From contig JAGQIY010000011.1 of assembly GCA_020430865.1 (NCBI GenBank), forward strand, positions 1 through 20,118: 20,118 nt of DNA. Reading direction: 5' to 3'. Below, in pieces: positions 16,138 to 20,118 of this stretch; the stretch's first letter is position 1, and each line of letters begins with the position of its first letter. A program made the translations under genes and the position numbers. The notes beneath the pieces are model-generated. The model worked only from the letters and a program-made list of their open reading frames with translations. It did not search any database and was not told the DNA's origin. The DNA comes from Myxococcales bacterium. GTDB lineage: Bacteria > Myxococcota > Polyangia > Polyangiales > Polyangiaceae.

Positions 16138-17475
16138 TCAGAGGGACATCTGCAGCTGCACCCGAACCTCGTCGGTGCCGTGATCGAAGCCCGCGGATTT
16201 TTCCCAGATGCGCACGGCGTCGGCCTGGAGCTTCAGCAAGTGCTGCGCGAAGAAGTACCCAGCGCCGAACGCGACCTCCCGCTCGTCCGCCAGGGCGCTC
16301 GCGTCGTTCTTCTGGTGGATCTGTGAGTAGCGAGCCGCGAGGTCGAAGCTCGTGGTCGGGATCAAGTAGCCGAGCTGCGCCATGAAGCCCCAGCCGTTGC
16401 TCGCGGGCTCTGGGTCGACGAACGGCATTCCCGTGGCGGGATCCAGCTCCGTGCCCTTGCTGCGGGTTCCGTCGCGCCACGCGAAGGCACCCAGCATCGT
16501 CATGCCGGCCACCTTGAACATCACGTCTGCGGTCGCGAGCTTGTAGTTGCCGGTGCCGCCGTCGTCCCAAGCGTCCCCGCGGACTCCGAGGTCGTTCTGG
16601 GCGCGACTGTGGTAGCCATACGCCGCGCCAATGCTCAGCTTCGGCGCGCTGCGCTCGAAGTCGGCCTCGCTCAGATCGTCGAAATCGCCCAGCGGAAGCA
16701 CCTCAACCCGGGCGAGATACAGCAGCCCGAAGCTCGACTGACTGGAGCCATTGCGCCCCTCGCCGGTGTACACCCCGAGGTTGTAGTGCAGCTGCTCCAA
16801 GCCGAAGAGCTCCTTGGAGTAGAAATCCAGGCCGATGTCTCGGTCCACGGTGAAGCGACTGTTGAGCAGGCTGCGATCGACCAGCTCGAGCTTGCCATCG
16901 CTCATGATCTGCTCGCGCATGTAGGGTGCCTTGTACTGCCCCACGCGCAGGCTGAGGTCCCGCAGCTGCTCGAACTTCACGTAGGCGTCGAGCAGCGGAG
17001 AGCCCTTGCTGATCCCGCGAGGGGCGAGGTCCAGCTGCAGCTCGTACTTGGTCTGCTTGTCGAAGGCGTTGCCCTTCAGTGCCAGTCGCGAACGTCGGAT
17101 CTGAAAGCCCAGCGTGGCATCGGGAGCGTCGCCCTCCTCGGGGTGCTCCTTCTCGATGGTCATGCGGAACTGATTGCGGAGTCCGATGTTGATAGAGAAA
17201 TCACCATCGGAGCTCGCGGCGGTGAGGCCCTTGCCCGGCTTGAACTCGACCCCATCGACGGGCCTCGGTTCGACCGCCGCCTTCTCCGCCTCGGGTTGCT
17301 GGGCCTGGGCTGAGCCTGCGAAGGCGATCAGGCTGCAAAAGCAGGCGATACCGCTGAGCGATGCGGTGATCGGCAGCAGGCGCTTGGCGGCGTTCGTGCG
17401 GAAACGCTGCTTGGCCGAGACTGCGGGATCGGGAGACGGCGCGAGGGAACTGGAGAGAGGCATGAGGCGGGTCAT
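16138..17475 (-). CDS. phosphate/polyphosphate-selective porin (OprP/OprO-like)
   Basis: A 445-residue outer-membrane beta-barrel protein. The signal peptide is long: a polar, basic N-region to about residue 32, a hydrophobic core 33-54, and a likely cut after AQA at 58. Barrel-type blocks typical of phosphate-selective porins follow: FSINIGLRNQFRM, FQIRRSRLALKGNAFDKQTKYELQLDL (read in part), LSLRVGQYKAPYMREQ, DRSLLNSRFTVDRDIGL and NLGVYTGEGRN. The C-terminus ends in alternating residues (VRVQLQMSL), as expected for a last strand. An in-frame TAG at 17488-17490 means the start must be ATG 17475 or ATG 17463; neither has a good ribosome site at normal spacing. It lies just upstream of pstS on the same strand and carries its own Pho-box-like site, so it probably admits phosphate during starvation. 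Selectivity for phosphate rather than polyphosphate or other anions is not visible. Confidence 0.9.
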   Translation of the reverse strand: MTRLMPLSSSLAPSPDPAVSAKQRFRTNAAKRLLPITASLSGIACFCSLIAFAGSAQAQQPEAEKAAVEPRPVDGVEFKPGKGLTAASSDGDFSINIGLRNQFRMTIEKEHPEEGDAPDATLGFQIRRSRLALKGNAFDKQTKYELQLDLAPRGISKGSPLLDAYVKFEQLRDLSLRVGQYKAPYMREQIMSDGKLELVDRSLLNSRFTVDRDIGLDFYSKELFGLEQLHYNLGVYTGEGRNGSSQSSFGLLYLARVEVLPLGDFDDLSEADFERSAPKLSIGAAYGYHSRAQNDLGVRGDAWDDGGTGNYKLATADVMFKVAGMTMLGAFAWRDGTRSKGTELDPATGMPFVDPEPASNGWGFMAQLGYLIPTTSFDLAARYSQIHQKNDASALADEREVAFGAGYFFAQHLLKLQADAVRIWEKSAGFDHGTDEVRVQLQMSL

Positions 17476-17511
17476 CGGCGGCGGAAGCTAGAGGCTCCCG
17501 CGCCTCCTTGT

Positions 17512-17537
17512 GTGACAATGGGGTGAAAAAGTGACAG
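17512..17537 (-). promoter_or_regulatory. Pho-box-like site upstream of the porin gene
   Basis: On the minus strand TTTTCAC-CCCA-TTGTCAC occupies 17529-17512, again two 7-base units with 11-base spacing. A third unit, CTGTCAC, lies at 17537-17531, one base upstream of the first. The site ends 37 bases before the ATG at 17475. An AAGGAGG at 17509-17503 follows but is too far from the start to serve it. The CTGTCAC heptamer is identical to one upstream of pstS. Confidence 0.55.
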
Positions 17538-17705
17538 AGCCGAAACTTGTGAGTGTCCCGTTGACTCCAGCTCGTCACGTTCGCGAGACTATCGAGTTCA
17601 GGTTGTCACGCTCGAACGGCCATCGAGCAGCCAACTTGAGGGAGCGGCGTCGCTGAGGCAGCTCGGCGTACTCCGCTTGGAGGCGCTCGCGGCCGAGGTC
17701 GTCGA

Positions 17706-17738
17706 GCCAGCCTTGGGCGACAGCCCTGCGAGGCTGGC
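17706..17738 (-). terminator. GC-rich hairpin after the hybrid kinase gene
   Basis: GCCAGCCT (17706-17713) pairs perfectly with AGGCTGGC (17731-17738), with a nested GGGC/GCCC stem. It lies 16 bases beyond the kinase stop. An alternative stem, GCCCTG with CAGGGC (17723-17745), overlaps it. No U-tract follows, so it may be a pause or RNA-end structure rather than a classic terminator. The rest of 17538-17754 holds no gene I can support. Confidence 0.4.
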
Positions 17739-17754
17739 CCAGGGCTTCACGGAT

Positions 17755-19386
17755 TCACTGGTGCGAAATCCCCCGCTCAGCCAGCAGGCGGCTCAACCGG
17801 GCAGCGTTCAAAGGCTTCTCCAGGACGGGCCTGCCGACGCGCGTCAGGAAGTCGGTCACACGCTGCGTGAACGCACCGCCGCTACAGAAGTGGAGACGCT
17901 CGAGCAGCTCCGGTGCCTCCTGCTTCAGCGCTTGATAGACGGCGGGACCGTCGCAGTCGGGCATCATCAGATCGCACAGGATCAGATCGAAATCTTGCCG
18001 CGCCCTCAGCACGCGCAGGCCCTCCTCGCCGCCTAGCGCCACCTCCACGTCGTGCTCTCGCCCCAGCATGCGCTCGTAGGCACGGAGCAGCAGCGGCTCG
18101 TCGTCGATGATCAGCAGGCGCAGCCTCTGCGCGCTTCCACCCTGAGGGGGCCTCGAGTGCTGCGCGTTCGGACGGCGCAGTCCTGTATCCATGGGGAAAA
18201 TGAGTGTGAAGCGGCTGCCCTTGCCCTTGGCGCTGTCGACGGAGATCTCTCCGCCGTGTCGATGGACGATGTCCGCGCAGAGCGCCAGCCCGAGGCCGGT
18301 GCCTTCTCCGGAGCCCTTGGTGGTGAAGAAGGGCTCGAACAGGTGAGGGAGGTGATTGGGCGCGATGCCTCGGCCGCTGTCGCTGACACGAACCTGGAGC
18401 TTGTCGTCTACGACTTCAGTTTCCACAAGGATGCGATTGAGGCTGGCCTCGCCCTCGCGAATCGACTGGGCGGCGTTCAACAGCAGGTTCGTGACCACCT
18501 GGGTCAAGCGATCGGCGTGACCGGTGATCAGCGGCAGGGGATTGAGGCGCAGCTCCAGCCGAGCGCGGTGGCGGATCTCGTTGCCGGTCATCTTGCATGC
18601 TGCTTGCACCACGTCGTTCAGGTCGATCTCGTCGATCGCGTCCTGGGACATGCGCGAGAACGCCCGCAGCTCGCGGGTGATCGAGGTGATACGGGACACC
18701 CCAGACTGGCTCTCGCGCACGATTTCGATCAACTGAGCGCGCTTGCGGGACTCGAGGGTGAGCTGCCCCAGGTCGTGCTCCAGCGCGTCGAGGTTCGCGC
18801 TGATGTAGGCTGCTGGGTTGTTGATCTCGTGAGCGACGCCGGCCGCGATCTGCCCGATCAGCGCCAGACGATCGGCGTGCGCCAGCTTTGCCTGGGTCTC
18901 CTTCAGCGAGCGGTAGCTGCGCTCCAGCTCCGCTTCGCGAGCCACCGTGTCGGAGACGTCGCGGATGATGTTGACCATGTAGCGACGGCCGCCGGCCTCG
19001 AACACGCTGACGCTCACGTCACCCCAGAAGCAACCTCCATCGCGGCGACGAAAGCGCCAGCGGGTGCGTCGGGCGGCGCCCCGGCTCTCCAGCTCCTGGG
19101 TGAGGCCCTGGCTCTCCAGCTTGCCCTCGTCCGGGGCCAGCATGCGACCCGTGAGCCGTGACCACTCGTCGGCGGTGTAGCCGAAGAGCTTCGTGGCAGC
19201 GCTGTTGACCTCGCGGAATCGCCCCGTGTCCCAGTCGGCGACCAGGATGGCGTCCGTGGCCGTGTCGAACAGGGCGCGGTACGCCGGATCCCCTGGAGGC
19301 GCGGGCACGCTGGGACGCGAGGGGCTGTCCACCTCCAGCTTCACCAGTGAGTTCGTCAATCGGGCCATACGCGCGAGGACCGGCAT
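17755..19386 (-). CDS. PAS hybrid sensor histidine kinase with C-terminal receiver domain
   Basis: A cytoplasmic hybrid kinase of about 543 residues from ATG 19386. A PAS domain (about 34-145; YRALFDTATDAILVADWDTG) ends in a PAC-like segment. A short coiled coil then leads to a HisKA domain with phospho-acceptor His186 in AAGVAHEINNP. The HATPase domain shows N-box TNLLLNAAQS, DSGRGIAP (D336) and GTGLGLAL (362-369). A REC domain follows (about 423-540) with LIIDDEP, phospho-acceptor Asp472 in LCDLMMPD, and Lys524 in EKPL. No transmembrane segment or Hpt domain is visible, so it senses a cytoplasmic signal and needs a partner phosphotransfer protein or response regulator. Start choice is uncertain: ATG 19368 is possible, and the open frame continues to 19671 without domain-like sequence. 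It lies between the P450 and the porin on the same strand; a link with phosphate control is only positional. Confidence 0.92.
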   Translation of the reverse strand: MPVLARMARLTNSLVKLEVDSPSRPSVPAPPGDPAYRALFDTATDAILVADWDTGRFREVNSAATKLFGYTADEWSRLTGRMLAPDEGKLESQGLTQELESRGAARRTRWRFRRRDGGCFWGDVSVSVFEAGGRRYMVNIIRDVSDTVAREAELERSYRSLKETQAKLAHADRLALIGQIAAGVAHEINNPAAYISANLDALEHDLGQLTLESRKRAQLIEIVRESQSGVSRITSITRELRAFSRMSQDAIDEIDLNDVVQAACKMTGNEIRHRARLELRLNPLPLITGHADRLTQVVTNLLLNAAQSIREGEASLNRILVETEVVDDKLQVRVSDSGRGIAPNHLPHLFEPFFTTKGSGEGTGLGLALCADIVHRHGGEISVDSAKGKGSRFTLIFPMDTGLRRPNAQHSRPPQGGSAQRLRLLIIDDEPLLLRAYERMLGREHDVEVALGGEEGLRVLRARQDFDLILCDLMMPDCDGPAVYQALKQEAPELLERLHFCSGGAFTQRVTDFLTRVGRPVLEKPLNAARLSRLLAERGISHQ

Positions 19387-19707
19387 GAGGGCGATCCCGT
19401 GCAAGGGACGCGCCGCGATACACGGACGGATCCCAAAAGCATACGGCGGACGCGGGCCGGAGCTTAGGGCGAAATGACTGAAAGCCACGAAAACGCCGGA
19501 ACTCCTCGCCGACGTGTGCTCGATTCTCAGGGCGAGACACGGCGACTCCCGAAGTCTCACCCCGAGCTCGCACCCGAGCTCTCCCTGCGCACGAGTTACG
19601 TGCCCCACGAGAGAGCGGCTCGTTTCAGTTTCGAAATCCGAAGACGGTGCCCGCTGCAACCCTGCACACACGTCGCCCCCGATCGGGACGATTCGCGCCG
19701 CGAGAAA
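19387..19707. other. 321-bp spacer between P450 and kinase genes
   Basis: No gene is supported here. The kinase frame stays open on the minus strand through most of it, but the translation is Arg/Ser/Pro-mixed and shows no domain or signal peptide. A perfect 10-bp palindrome CCCGATCGGG lies at 19678-19687, about 20 bases beyond the P450 stop. The spacer probably contains the kinase promoter; I cannot identify -35 or -10 elements with confidence. Confidence 0.5.
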
Positions 19708-20118
19708 TCACCGCTTGGTGAAGCGGGCAGGGAGGTACTCGAGGCCGTTGGTGAAGCTCGACGGATGCAGCCGCGGCTCCCCCGCCAGCTCCAGGTCCTT
19801 CACCCGGCTCAGCAGCTGCTTGATCGCGCTGCGCGCTTCCAGACGGGCGAGGGACGCGCCGAGGCAGAAGTGCTTGCCGTAGCCGAAGCTCAGCGGCGGT
19901 TGCTCGTTCTGGCGACGGATGTCGAACTTCTGCGGCTCGGGGAACACGCGCGGATCGCGGTTCGCGGCGGGATACAGCATCAGGATCTCGTCGCCCTGCT
20001 TGATGGTCTTGCCGTACCACTCGTAGTCCCGCGTCGCGGTTCGACGCATGCGAACGAAGGGCGAGGCGTAGCGGATCATCTCCTCGACCGCGGTCGCGAC
20101 GGCGTCGGAGTCATCCAG
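19708..20118 (-). CDS. cytochrome P450, C-terminal part (N-terminus outside window)
   Basis: The frame is open to the window edge, giving 136 residues of the C-terminal third of a soluble bacterial cytochrome P450. P450s use a Cys-ligated heme to insert one oxygen atom from O2 into a substrate, with electrons from a ferredoxin or similar partner. The heme-binding loop FGYGKHFCLGASLARLEAR contains the thiolate Cys (codon 19864-19866). Upstream are the NRDPRVFPEPQKFDI block and the VEEMIRYASPFVRMRRTATRD segment preceding the beta sheet region. The Met at 20079 is internal, since VEEM is the usual context. The closing pattern (LEYLPARF) resembles actinobacterial CYP124/125-type and related bacterial P450s, but the family cannot be fixed from this fragment. 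No redox partner gene is in view. Confidence 0.95.
   Translation of the reverse strand: MDDSDAVATAVEEMIRYASPFVRMRRTATRDYEWYGKTIKQGDEILMLYPAANRDPRVFPEPQKFDIRRQNEQPPLSFGYGKHFCLGASLARLEARSAIKQLLSRVKDLELAGEPRLHPSSFTNGLEYLPARFTKR

Noticed and set aside
18052..19161. 369-residue plus-strand open frame over the hybrid kinase
   Set aside because: The kinase motifs on the minus strand are complete; the antisense translation has no recognisable domain.

Overview
The window is GC-rich with strong G/C preference at third codon positions. It encodes Gly- and Cys-rich lipoproteins, a lipoprotein subtilase, a multidomain sensor kinase and an HD-GYP protein. That mix resembles a myxobacterium of the Polyangiales type. 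This is inference from gene style; no rRNA or marker gene is present. I see no tRNA, rRNA, CRISPR array, insertion sequence or phage gene.

Left part (1-2820): the 3' part of folE2 (GTP cyclohydrolase IB) converges on a small 6-pyruvoyl/6-carboxytetrahydropterin-synthase-like gene. Upstream of the latter on the minus strand is a polytopic GT-C-type glycosyltransferase-like gene. Middle-left (2939-9288, plus strand): a lipoprotein subtilase with an intact Asp/His/Ser set, then two tandem paralogous Cys-rich lipoproteins ending in a lamin-tail-like domain, then a short-chain dehydrogenase that resembles quinoid dihydropteridine reductase. With folE2 and the PTPS-like gene, that makes three pterin-type enzymes within 9 kb.

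Right part (9344-20118, all minus strand): read in the direction of transcription, the order is the C-terminal part of a cytochrome P450, a PAS-HisKA-HATPase-REC hybrid kinase, a phosphate-selective (OprP/OprO-like) porin, pstS-pstC-pstA-pstB-phoU, and a GAF-HD-GYP protein. Pho-box-like 7+4+7 direct repeats precede both the porin and pstS. This suggests a phosphate-starvation locus covering outer-membrane entry (porin), periplasmic capture (PstS), ABC import (PstCAB) and signalling (PhoU). pstC/pstA and pstA/pstB overlap by ATGA, so translation is probably coupled; phoU sits after a 113-bp gap. No phoB or phoR gene lies in the window.

The points most worth checking are the paired Pho boxes, the modular expansion between the two Cys-rich lipoproteins and their proximity to a lipoprotein protease, and the possible dihydropteridine-reductase-like SDR near FolE2 and a PTPS-like protein whose HGH zinc motif reads HGY.
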